DNA of 64,000 bases from positions 5,022,001 through 5,086,000 of the forward strand of contig OZ218953.1 of assembly GCA_965112735.1 (NCBI GenBank), in the 5' to 3' direction. This DNA is from Phaeosaccion multiseriatum (lineage: Eukaryota; Ochrophyta, other classes). This document shows positions 33,136-43,366 of the stretch, piece after piece (the stretch's first letter is position 1; each line of letters opens with the position of its first letter). The notes under the pieces are model-generated. The model ran no database searches. It was not told the DNA's origin and saw only the letters and a program-made list of their open reading frames with translations. The position numbers and the translations under genes were made by a program.

Positions 33136-33588
33136 GGCCGATTGGCGAAGATGAGAGCGACCTTCGCCTCCGACACGAGGGAGGTAGTCGAGCGCCGAGC
33201 AGCGCTGGCTACTGCTTCACCGCCAGCCGCCGAGCCTGATGCAGCGGGGAACTGGGAGTGTGTGCAAGAATATCTGGAGAAGGAGGAACGCAGGGAAGTG
33301 GTGCCATCCACGGAGAGTCACTCGCTCACGGACGGGAAGCTGATGACGCTCAACGTCGTGCAGGGTCTGGGATGGCACGTGTCCGGCGGCTTCCCGCGGG
33401 ACGGCACAAGACCCAACCTTGTCGGAAGTTCGGTTTTCAGCACGCACGAGGCTCCCTCGAGGGAATTGCGGTCGGGTACGTGCATGTCGATATCGCTGCG
33501 GTAGCTAGGGCCCCTTCTCCCCGTCACGGGCAGTGTTGGGACTCCAGTGGGTCTTGTGCCGTGTGAGTCTTGTGGCAATCCGCGCCGG

Positions 33589-34246
33589 CCCTCTTCACGT
33601 GTCAGCAGGTCGGTTTACTTTGCCAGCCAGGGCGGAGGGAGGAGCGATACCGGAGGAGCAGGAAGGTGTCCCCTTGCAAAAGGACGTGACAAGGCAGCTC
33701 AGCGTTCCGGATTTGAAGCACCAGACGATTGAGGTGCAGCTCGTCAACAGCATCTCCTTTGCAGATTCGCCTGGTGGGGCAGACTGTACAATCAACACCA
33801 ACGATACTCAAGGCCAGGAAAGCGGTCTTTAAGTCCATCCAACCTTCGTTTCTCATGGTTTGTAGGGGCTCCGCTGTCCAAGTATGTTTCCTTGTCGCTC
33901 ACACGTTTTGAAGTATGGCCATACTTCAACACGTGTGAGCGACAAGGAAACTTACTGGGTCAGTGGAGCACCTACAGACCATGAGAAACGAAGGTTGGAT
34001 GGACTTAAAGACCGCTTTCCTGGCCTTGAGTATCGTTGGCGTTGATTGTACAGTCTGCCCCACCAGGCGAATCTGCAAAGGCCATGCTGTTGACGAGTTG
34101 CACCTCAATCGTCTGGTGCTTCAAATGGAATACTAAGCCGCCCTGTCACGTCCTTTTGCAAGGGGACACCTTCCTGCCCCTCCGGTACCGCTCCTCCCTC
34201 CGCCCTGGCTGGCAAAGTAAACCGACCTGCTGACACGTGAAGAGGG
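33589..34246. repeat. Large inverted repeat P2 (no loop)
   Basis: Two arms of about 329 bp meet head to head at 33918/33919, with the centre GAAGTATGGCCATACTTC fully palindromic. The outer ends are CCCTCTTCACGTG and CACGTGAAGAGGG. Arms carry scattered differences. A third, direct copy of the inner part (ACTTCAACACGTGAGGGAC…) lies at about 34281-34400, so the same sequence occurs once inverted and twice direct. Confidence 0.93.
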
Positions 34247-34715
34247 ATGGGTCGCACAGTGCTCACGATGGATACCCTGCCTACTTCAACACGTGAGGGA
34301 CAAGCAAACCTACTGGGTCAGTGGAGGACCTACAGACCATGAGAAACGAAGGTCGGATGGACTTAAAGACCGCGTCCCTGGCTGGCCTTGAGTATCGTGG
34401 CAACGGCTGGTGGCCCTGCAGGGCAGACGACAACAGCGGAGGCCTGTCCGCTGCTCTCCAGCAACGAGCTGAGGAGTGGCTGGGGCACGAACACGGCCGG
34501 CACTGTGCGGCTTTTCGTGGGAGCGTATGGAGGCTGTGCTCGAGCTCATCCCCCCAGCCAGACCTGCTTCGTCTTTGCAAGAAGCGCTTCGACATGCATG
34601 GAGGTGTTGGTCAAAGAATGTGCCGAAGTCTTTGACAAGCTAGAGGTGGCCCAGCCCCAGGGGGAGCAGGAGCAGGGGGGGGGGGGTGCACGCAGCTTTT
34701 GTGTATCGTGACTGC

Positions 34716-34863
34716 AAGGCGACGCCTCAGCCCATTCGGCGTGAGGCGGCAGCACAAGCATTGGAGAACTGGCTGGTGATGCCAAAGTATAGAAGGGCAA
34801 CATCAGCCAGTTCTCCAATGCTTGTGCTGCCGCCTCACGCCGAATGGGCTGAGGCGTCGCCTT
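34716..34863. repeat. Inverted repeat P3
   Basis: The arm at 34716-34782 (AAGGCGACGCCTCAGCCCAT…) is mirrored at 34800-34863 across an 18-nt loop. The arms differ by a 3-nt indel near the loop. Confidence 0.92.
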
Positions 34864-34957
34864 CGCTGCGCGTGCTATATCTGCCCACAGGTGCGGCAGA
34901 GCTGGGCAACTGTGCCGTCGGCATTGTTCGTTGGCTGGACCCGTGCTGGTGTCGTGC

Positions 34958-35355
34958 TCGTCACTCGTGTCGCCCCTTCCTGGGCATCGCGGGCTGCGTC
35001 TACAGGGACGGCGGTCCAGGCCTTCGCCTCCCGGTAGTTGGCGTTGAGGTGATAGTGTCTGCATCCTAGCTACCTGATGCGGCCCCGTCTGCTTGGTCTC
35101 CCGTCTAGCGTTGACCTGGCCGTTCCGTCCCCTGGTGAGTTGCAATAAGCCCTTAAATCGGCACCCATGGTGCTGAAAGGTCTCATTGTGACGGAACGGC
35201 CAGGATAGCGTTGGCTGACCAAGCAGACGGGGCCGCATCAGGTAGCTAGGATGCAGACACTACCACCTCAACGCCAACTACCGGGAGGCGAAGGCCTTGA
35301 CCGCCGTCCCTGGAGACACAGCCCGCGATGCCGAGGCCGGAGCACGAGCGACGAC
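34958..35355. repeat. Inverted repeat P4
   Basis: The left arm at about 34983-35130 pairs with about 35190-35334 around a loop of some 60 nt that contains unpaired sequence. Pairing weakens towards 34958 and 35355. A shared core is TAGTGTCTGCATCCTAGCTA. The right end of P4 overlaps the left start of P5. Confidence 0.9.
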
Positions 35356-35550
35356 AGGGAGGGGCAACTGCTGTGGCACCTTACCGGCTTTTGATGCATG
35401 TTGCCACAAACGAAGAGATTGCAGCACGGAGGGGGACGTGGAGGAAGTGTACTTCCCCTCCGTGCTTCAGTCTCATCGTTTGTGGCAACATGCATCAAAA
35501 GCCGGTAAGGTGCCACAGCAGTTGCCCCTCCCTGTCCTCGTGCTCCGGCC
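35335..35550. repeat. Inverted repeat P5
   Basis: The left arm from 35335 (GGCCGGAGCACGAG) to about 35434 is mirrored from about 35455 to 35550 around a loop of about 20 nt. A 4-nt indel separates the arms near the outer end. The arm core is ATGCATGTTGCCACAAACGA. Confidence 0.92.
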
Positions 35551-35942
35551 GGGAGAGGAGCCGGGGGGCGGGGTGGAGGAAGGGGGGGGGAGCGAAGAGG
35601 GCGGGGGGGCGGGGGGGTGGCGGTCGTAGCGGCAAGACCCTGCTCTCCCCATGTACCGAATCCATGCACTGTAATACTGAGTAGTAGCTAAGACTCAGTA
35701 TTTTTAGACGGGACGGGAGCCGCTCTCCTTACCAAGTCCACCTACCACTGAGCGGCGAGAACCACTCAGAATCTACGCCACATCGGACGCATAAACCTAA
35801 TCTGAGGCCTTCCAACATCAAGGACTTTGGAACCTCTATTCTCTGACCCGATCCCCTCGACCTGACCTTTCACGCGCAGCGAACACTCTACACTCCACGA
35901 CGCACACTCCCTTGCACACCACCCACACTCCTCAGACAGGAC

Positions 35943-36314
35943 TCATGCTCCTCCGTGCTGCAATCTCTTCGTTTGTAGCACTGGGCCGTGCGTGATGGTG
36001 TTGTACAGATGACCACAGGTGTGGTAGTGCTCGACAACTGTCCCGTCGGCGTTATGCGTTGGCTGCACCGGTGCTGATGTCATCCTCGTCACTCGTGTCA
36101 CCCGCTCCCGTGCATCGCGGGCTGCGTCTACATGGACGGCGGTCCAGGCCTTCGACTCTTTTCTTGGCGCCCTGGCTTTAGGTGGTACAGTGGTGTCTGC
36201 ATGTAGGCTGCTGCGGCCCCGCCTGTACTCCGGGTGAACCGCTGTGCTACTGTGGTGCTGTGATGTGTGCACAGTCTCGAACAGTCTGCCATTTCCATGC
36301 CCACCCCACCCCAC
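35943..36314 (-). mobile_element. Collinear, diverged relative of the palindrome-region sequence
   Basis: A single uninterrupted minus-strand frame includes KAWTAVHVDAARDARERVTR, then PVQPTHNADGTVVEHYHTCG and HLYNTITHGPVLQTKRLQHG. Its DNA matches, in one continuous order, segments that appear in P4, P5 and 34865-34960 (for example CGCGGGCTGCGTCTAC and ACAAACGAAGAGATTGCAGC), at roughly 75% identity. It is thus a normal-order member of the family that was folded in the palindrome chain. Product family unknown; transposon origin is likely but unproven. Confidence 0.5.
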
Positions 36315-36543
36315 CCCTTCCTCTGCACGTTGGTCTGAAGTCTGAAGTCACTACTATTGGTTTTAACCCCCGCTACCGATAATGCCTACCTACTGTACTA
36401 CACTCTGCCTTGAAAATCACACGGCCCTCGTTGTTGGTGTAGTCAGCCAGCAGAAAAGAATAAGAACGAATTTCAACCGGACGCGACCGACCAACAGACC
36501 TACCCACAAACCGACCGACCGGGCCTCGCTCCTCTTCTCAGGC
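36315..36543. other. Intergenic, downstream of NOC3
   Basis: Nothing recognised except CCCACCCCACCCC pyrimidine runs and CGACCGACC short repeats. Confidence 0.4.
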
Positions 36544-39500
36544 TCAAGCCTTGCCCAAGCCGGCGCTGGTGACGCCCACCTCGGCAACGGTCAGCATCTT
36601 GGATACAAAGCGAATGCCGCCGCCCCCGCGCTGACTGCTGCCACCGTCCTTCTTGGGCGGTTTTTGTGGGGCCCTGCAGCCGAGGAGGAAGGGCTCCACC
36701 ACCCCATACAGATCCCTCTCGCGCACTTGTCCCTTGTACATTGCCGTGAATGCATCCACTTTGTCATCTCCTCCAAGACGGGACAAATCTTCCACAGCCG
36801 CTCGCACCGCCTTATTCATGCAATGATACGTCAGTCAGTGAATGAGTGAGTGCGGGAGGGAGTGAGTGGGTGGGGGAGGGAGTGAGTGAGTGGGTGAGTG
36901 AGTGAGTGAGTGGGTGAGTGAGCGGGTGAGTGAGTGGGTGAGTGAGTGAGTGGGTGAGTGAGTGAGTGATGAGTGCGCGAGGGAGGGGGGGAGTGAGTGA
37001 GACGTAGGTGCTTCAGTGAGCGAGTGGGTGGGTGGGTGAGGCGGTGGGTGGGCGAGTGAGTGGGTCGATAGGGGAGTGAGGGAATGAGTGAGTGTGTGAG
37101 TGGGCGGGTGGGTGAGCTTGTGTGTAAAAGTGGGTGACTGAATGGTTGGGTGAATGACAAACCCAAGCTTTGTACTCTATAACCTTACGTACCTCATTGG
37201 CGGAGAACTTGAGCAGGCTGAGCTCCCACAGAGAGGTGGCGTTGGGGTTGGAGAGCTCGGGGTCGGGCACAGAGGGGTCGAAGCTGCCTGCCGTCATGCG
37301 GTCCTGCTCGTTCTCCAGCAGCTGGAGCAGGACGGGGGAGGAGGGGAGGGGAGGAGTGAGGAAAATCATCTCGTGTCGTCACCAACCAACCCTCCCATCC
37401 AAACTATGGCCCCAGTCCTGCCAACCTTACCCAACCCAACCCAATCCAACCCCACCCACCCACCTGCCTACAGCTGGGATAGTTCATGGCCAGCTTACAG
37501 CACAGCCGCACCTGCAGGGAGACAGTACAGATGCATACGGAGGGAGATGGACAGAAAGACAGACAGACAAGCACGCGGCGCACGTTGGACACCGCACAAC
37601 ATTCAGAGCGTCCTTAGTCAAGTACGTACATGAAGTCAACAAAGGACAGGACAGGCCAAGCACGCCTGCTGCATGCTGCATGTACACGTAGGTGGCACCA
37701 TTCACGTACCCACGCACGCACCCCAACCACCCACGCACCCACGCACTCACCCACTCATCCAGAAAGCCCACCCATCCACCCACGCATCCACGCACTCTCT
37801 CTCTCTCACACACACACACACAGTTCTCGCTCACTCACCCCCTCCCTCCCTCCCTCACCCACCCTCTCACTTACTCCCTACCCACAACTTACCAACAAGA
37901 GCTGCTCCTCTCCACGCTGATGCAAGGCCACCCCTGCCAGCCTCTTAAGGGTCGCACTCACTCGCACAGCGGAGTATTCTCTCCTCCGCAGGAACGCCCA
38001 CTCACAGCAAGACACGCACAAGGGGATCAAGCCACGGTGTTGCTGTCAAGAGAGGGAGGGAGGAAGGGAGGGAGGGGAAGAGGGGGAGGAGGGAGGGTGC
38101 GGCAAGAGGCGAAAGGAGAGGGCGAAAGGGACGAGAGGGGGGTGAGAGGGATACTCTTCATTGGTATACGTAAGTTTCGAACTCCAAACTGACACACCAG
38201 CTCAAACTCAACCTCCACCCCAAATTGAAACTCCAACTCACCTCCAGAGTGACCCTTTGAAGCATATTATACAACTGCACCACGAACTCCTTCTCGTCAA
38301 TGCCCAGCTCCCTCCCCGCCCCGTGTAGTGTCTTAAAGGCCATCAATACGCAATGTAGAGACGCCTCCACCGACAGTTTCGTCTTGCCCTCCCCCCCTTC
38401 TCCTCCTCCTCCCCCTCCTACCCCTCGCTCCAGCATACCCTTCAGCACATCGAGTAAGTCCTCGACAGTATCCAAGTTAATGAGGTGTGAGAACTTGGCA
38501 AGACCCTCCAGGACAGGGGGCAGGAGGGTAGGGGTGGGGTGCTGCTTGAGCACGCGGAAGTAGATGAGTACGACGTCGTGCAGTGTGTTGGCCTCTTGCT
38601 GTGCTCTGCTATCTTTGTCCACCACTGCCTCGGCTTCCATTAGGCCCCCGTCGATCTCGTTCCTCTTGCGCTGCTTGTTCTTCCTCTGCGTGTGTGTGTG
38701 TGTGTTTGTGTGTGTGTGTACGTGTGTGCATGGGAGGCCGGAAGGGAGGGGGGGAGCGGAGGGGGGGGGGGAGGGAGAGGGAGATACACATAGAGAGAGA
38801 AGAGAGAAAAGGCGAGGAGGAGTGGCGCAAGAGGAGGAGAGAGGGCGGCACGGGATGAGGGAAGTACGGGAGCAGGGGAGCAAATCGACGGATGGACGGA
38901 CGAGGGAAGGAAGGAGAGAGGGAGGGAGAGGGAGGGGGGCGGAGGTAGGAGGTGAGAGGGGTGAAGCTCCCTGCGTTCCTCCCTCTGTATCATCAACTCG
39001 CTCACCTTGGCAGCCTTGCGCACTCTGTCGGCCTCATCCTCATGTACTCGGAGAGGAAGCGCAGTCATGCAGCGGATCGTGTCGGGGGCGACCTGCAAGG
39101 GAGGGAAGGGAAGAGGTGGGAGGGAGCACCCCACAGAGAGGGGAGGGCACATGAGGTTAGAGGGAAGGGAAGGGGCCACCCACAATGGATGAACAGAGAA
39201 TAAACACAAGAAAGAGCAGCTTCTTCCGCAGTCAGTAGTAGCCCCCCCCCTCCTTCCCCTCCCCCTTACCTTGTAATGGCAGGCCTTGCAATGCTTGGCA
39301 ATGGCCTTGACCACTTCAAGACTCACATCCCCCTTCTTCTCCTCCTTAAACAGCCGCTCCAGACACGCCGAGTTCTCCACTCGCACCTCCTCCACAGGGT
39401 GACTCAAGCCCCTCACCAGGATAGAGATGATGTTGGAGCGGAAGTTGAAGTGCGAGTGCGCCAGGAGGAGGCCTCCAAGGCAGCGGGCCGCGCTCAGGCC

Positions 39501-41706
39501 CAGCTGAGGGAAGGAGGGAGGGCAGGGAGGGAGGGAGGGAGGGAGGGAGGGAGGAGGGGCGGGAAGGTTAGCATGCCTTATAAAGTAAACGGACGGACGG
39601 ACGGCATTCCTCTCTATCTATCGCTTCCTCTCCTCCTGCTTTTGTCTCCATGTCTCGCTCTCTTCTGCTCCGTCTCTCTCTCTCGCTGTCTTTCTCTCTC
39701 TCTCTCGCTCTGTCTTTCTCACTATCGCTCTGTCTCTCTCTGCTCATTATCGTTGTCGCCTTCCCTCTCTTGCTCCTCTCTCTCTTTGGCTCCCCTCCCC
39801 CCCCTCCCCTCCCTTCCCCTCCCCTCCCCTTTTCCTCTCATTACTCACTGCTCACCAGCTTGCCGTGCGAGGCTGCCACTGAGTGCTTCCCCTTCACCTC
39901 CCGAGACGAAGACCTTCCCCCCGGAGACACGACTGTCTCGGCCGCTACTAGAAAGCCCTCCAAGGCCTTGAGAAAGCGCTGATATGCCCTCAGCAGCAGA
40001 GCCTCTTGGTCCCTCACACGGGCCACCTCCTTGCCCACGCGTTGCTCCTGCTCCTTCGCTGTCCACACGCGGATGCGGTAGGCGGGCACGATGTCTTTGA
40101 AGAGGGCGAACTCTGACAGCTGTTAGTGCACGTGTTGTAGTCATGGCGTGGGAGGAAATGGAGGAGTCGGGCGGTATTGGAAGGAAGCAGACACACAGCA
40201 GTGAGGTGTATCGCGTGCGTCTGTGCGTACTATTGTGGTCCTCTCACTAATTGAAACTGAATACTGCAGAAGTGGTGACTCAATCGCTCCCTCCCTCCCT
40301 CCCTCCCTCCCTTGCTCCCTCTGTATCACCAACGCACGCACCATGGCCAGCTTCTGGACCACGGCGTCATCATCATCGATCAGCTCGTGCAGTTGGTCGA
40401 TCTTGGAGGGCTCCTTCTTCCTCGCCTTCTTCTTCTTGCTCTTGCTGCTATCTGCGCCACGTTCGTTCGTTGGAACCGGACAGGTACACACAGAGAGACG
40501 GCGGAGCCACACCGAGAGAGGGAGAGAGTGAGAGGGAGTGACAAATATATGTACACATAATAAGAGAGAGATGGAGAGGGCCTGCTTCCCCCCTCCCTCC
40601 TTCCCTCACTCACTCACTCACTCACTCACTCAATCCCTCCAGCCCCACCCCTCACCTCCTTCGCTCTCGTCGATCTGCTTCCTGGCGAGCTGTCCGTGCA
40701 TGGCCCCCTCCGGGTCCTCCAAGATGGCCTCGCAGAGCTCTGCAATGACGGCCTTTTTGTCCTCTCTGCGCTGTATCTGCATTGCTCGAGCTCGGACAGG
40801 GTCAGCCTCCAGGGCCGCCGCAAGAATCTGCTGCCGTCGCTGCCGCTCTTGAATCACCAACTTCTCCTGCTGCTCCTGCTGTAGCTCCTGCTGCGGCAAC
40901 GCCTGTGCACCGTCCACGTCGTCTGCTGAGTCAAAGAAAAGGTCTTCCTCTTCCTCCTCGTCATCTCCACTACTCCTACTACCACCACCATCACCACCAG
41001 CCTTGTCGCCTGGAGTGCCTTCTGCACCCCCCCGTTTGCCATCCTTCTTCTGCTTCTTCTTCCGCGGCTCCTTCTCCTGCGCCCCCCCCTCCTCTCCATC
41101 CAAATCGCCCCCCTTTTCCCCCTGTCTTTGTCGCTTGTCGCGCAGCTCCTCGTCTGCCTTTCTCATGCGCTTGTTCACAGTCAATTTCCCGTCACGGGTC
41201 TTCACCGGCAATCTGGACACGCCTCCCTCCGCGGACGCAGCAGCCTCTTCAAGCTCCTTTCTACTTGTACCCATCCCGCCCCACCCTTTTGCCGTGTGAC
41301 CCTTGAGATCCCTTGCCACTTCCACATCCAGCAGCGGCGGCTTTGGGTCCTCCCCGCCCTGCTGCGCCTTCTCCGTCTCCTCTCCTTCTTCCTCGCTGCT
41401 CTCGCGTGCGGTAGTCGGAACGGCCGCCTTTGCTTGCGCCTTCTTACTCTTCTTTCCCCCCATTGGGACCATGACTGCTTCGTCCAGATTCAGGAGGAAG
41501 CTGGCATAGTCCTCGTTTTCCTCCATGTACGCTGCATCTCCCTCTCTCACGGGCTCGGCATCCCGCTCCGCCTGCGCTTCCCTACGCGCCTCCTCTTCCT
41601 TCTGCTGGTGCTGGAGCTTCTTCTGCTTCTTCTCATTGCCCTTTCCACCCCCTCCTCCTCGCTTCGGGGCCTTGGCCTTCCCACTTTGGGCGAAGGCCTT
41701 TCCCAT
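36544..41706 (-). CDS. NOC3: Nucleolar complex protein 3 (NOC3), ribosome assembly and replication licensing
   Basis: NOC3 pairs with NOC2 to export 60S precursors and also acts at replication origins. Ten exons close in frame (927 residues): 41706-40656, 40451-40342, 40119-39856, 39503-39270, 39092-39006, 38685-38242, 38042-37893, 37511-37464, 37321-37193, 36810-36544. Exon 1 is a basic/acidic nucleolar N-terminus (KNEKKQKK-type lysine tracts, GDDEEEEEDLFFDSADD). Family motifs: FALFKDIVPAYRIRVWTAKE and LLLRAYQRFLKALEGF (exon 3), AHSHFNFRSNIISILVRGLS (exon 4), VRVSATLKRLAGVALHQR (exon 7), ATSLWELSLLKFSANE (exon 9). The last acceptor (AATAAG|GCG) is weak. Introns contain (GTGA)n, GGGAGGGA and TTGGTGATAC elements. 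Confidence 0.93.
36836..37140 (+). repeat. (GTGA)n array in the last NOC3 intron
   Basis: About 300 bp of GTGA/GTGG units. On the NOC3 strand it reads CACTCACTC and lies on the acceptor side, upstream of exon 10. Confidence 0.95.
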
Positions 41707-42129
41707 GTTTCTTCTTCTTGCTCTGTGCAGGGGACCTCTTTATCCTCTTCCCCACCGAGCAGTCTGTGGATGACAAGAAGAAGTCCTAGAGGAGAGAGAG
41801 AGCGTGAAGGATGTGCGGCAAACCCCCTCTCTGTGTTCCAGTTTTAGTTTCAGCTGGACAGAGAGCGGGGAGCTGAAACTCACACTTCAACAACCCCGCC
41901 TTGCTTCCACGGCCCCTCCTTCTTCTAATTGACCATCTTTGAATGCCAAGGAGTCTTCCGTGCCTTATTCTTGGCGTAATCAGGTGTAAATTCGACAAAT
42001 CTGAAGTCGCTTGCCCTCACCTCCCTCTTCTTCCTCTCTCGATTTTTTCTCCTTTTCTTCGTTTTGTCTGGCCGCTGATCCACAATCACCTCCTCCTCCC
42101 CCTCAGATAGATCTGGGCACCACTCAACC
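41707..42129. promoter_or_regulatory. Shared upstream region of divergent NOC3 and aminopeptidase genes
   Basis: The two start codons are divergent and 423 bp apart, so both promoters should lie here. No TATA box or other core element could be recognised. A small minus-strand frame also occupies much of the interval (see 41925-42131). Confidence 0.5.
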
Positions 42130-42131
42130 AT
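41925..42131 (-). CDS. Small basic ORF upstream of NOC3, possible uORF or 5' exon
   Basis: A 68-codon minus-strand frame starts [20 protein letters not shown], then has a strongly basic stretch (KTKKRRKNRERKKREV), and ends DYAKNKARKTPWHSKMVN. Its ATG and the aminopeptidase ATG share the palindrome CATG, so the two frames overlap by two bases head to head. The composition resembles a nuclear or nucleolar protein more than a chance frame. It could be a separate small gene, an upstream ORF on the NOC3 mRNA, or an extra NOC3 exon. Confidence 0.35.
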   Translation of the reverse strand: MVEWCPDLSEGEEEVIVDQRPDKTKKRRKNRERKKREVRASDFRFVEFTPDYAKNKARKTPWHSKMVN

Positions 42132-43329
42132 GTCTGTCGACGGGAAGGAGGCTGGCCACTCCCACTCGAACCGGGACCTGAGCTCGCTGTCCAACGCCCA
42201 TGAAGTGTACGCGACACACGCCGTACTGGATCTCAATGTAGACTTCGACAGCGAAGTCATCTCAGGGAGCGTAACCTACCGAGTCACCGAGAAGACCCCT
42301 CCAAACCACAGCAGCATGATTCGCACCCTCAGTAGGAACTCGCAGCGCAACTTGGCAGGAGCAGGAGGAGATGGCAATGGGGGGGGCGAGGGAGGAAGCA
42401 ACGAGGAAGACGCCGCACCCCGGCTGTTTGTGGTGGATACCGTGGACCTCATCATCAAGCGAGTGGAGGTCGATGGCAGGCCCGCGAAGTTTGTGATGCG
42501 GCCCGTGGATCCCACCTTTGGGACAGCTTTGGAAGTGCATCTTCCTATGGTCTTTCAGGACCAGTGCTCGGTCAAGATTACCTATCGCACCACCCCCAGC
42601 AGCACGGCGGTACAGTGGCTACCTCCGGCGCAGACGGCGGGCAAGGAGCGCCCGTACGTCTTTACGCAGTCACAGGCCATACACGCGCGCAGCTTGCTGC
42701 CCTGCCAGGATAGTCCGAGCGTTAAGGTAGGCACGAGGCGGCACAAGAGAGAGAGCGAAGGCTGGGAAGGAGGGGGGAGGGGGGGGTGTCGCTTTACTCT
42801 GCTCGCGCGCGAGAGAGAGATAGAGAGAGAGAAGAGAAGAAGCCTGCACGGAGGAGGCTCTGGTCTGTCTCACTTCCCCTCCTCTCTTGCCTGGCTCACT
42901 CACCTGGCCTGTCCTTTCCTTTGGCTAACAAGGGTACTTGAACTATTCCTGTACTGTTCCTGAATTGTTTTCCGCTTGCGTCCTCTACCCACCGGGATAC
43001 AAAGATTACGTACGAGGCCCGCGTCCGCGTACCTGGCTGGGCCACGTGCCTCATGAGGTGCGTGCGTGCGTGCGTGCGTGCGTGTGTGTGTGCTTATGTG
43101 GGCTGCAGTTCCAGTTTCAGATTGTTTCAGGACAGAGTCCGATCAATCGATGCACCCACCGCATCATTCACAAAGGAGTACCCATCCGCTGCCATCCCGT
43201 GCCATTCTCGTGCCATCCACTACCATCCCATTCTGTCCACTGCCATTCCCATCCACTCTATTGTGTAGGATACTCGGAATAAACTCCAACTCAAACTCCA
43301 CTTGTGTGTGTGCGTGCGTGCGTGCGTGC

Positions 43330-43366
<37 letters not shown>

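Noticed and set aside
41003-41847. Plus-strand Ser/Leu-rich frames opposite NOC3 exon 1
   Set aside because: Shadows of the Lys/Glu-rich NOC3 coding strand.
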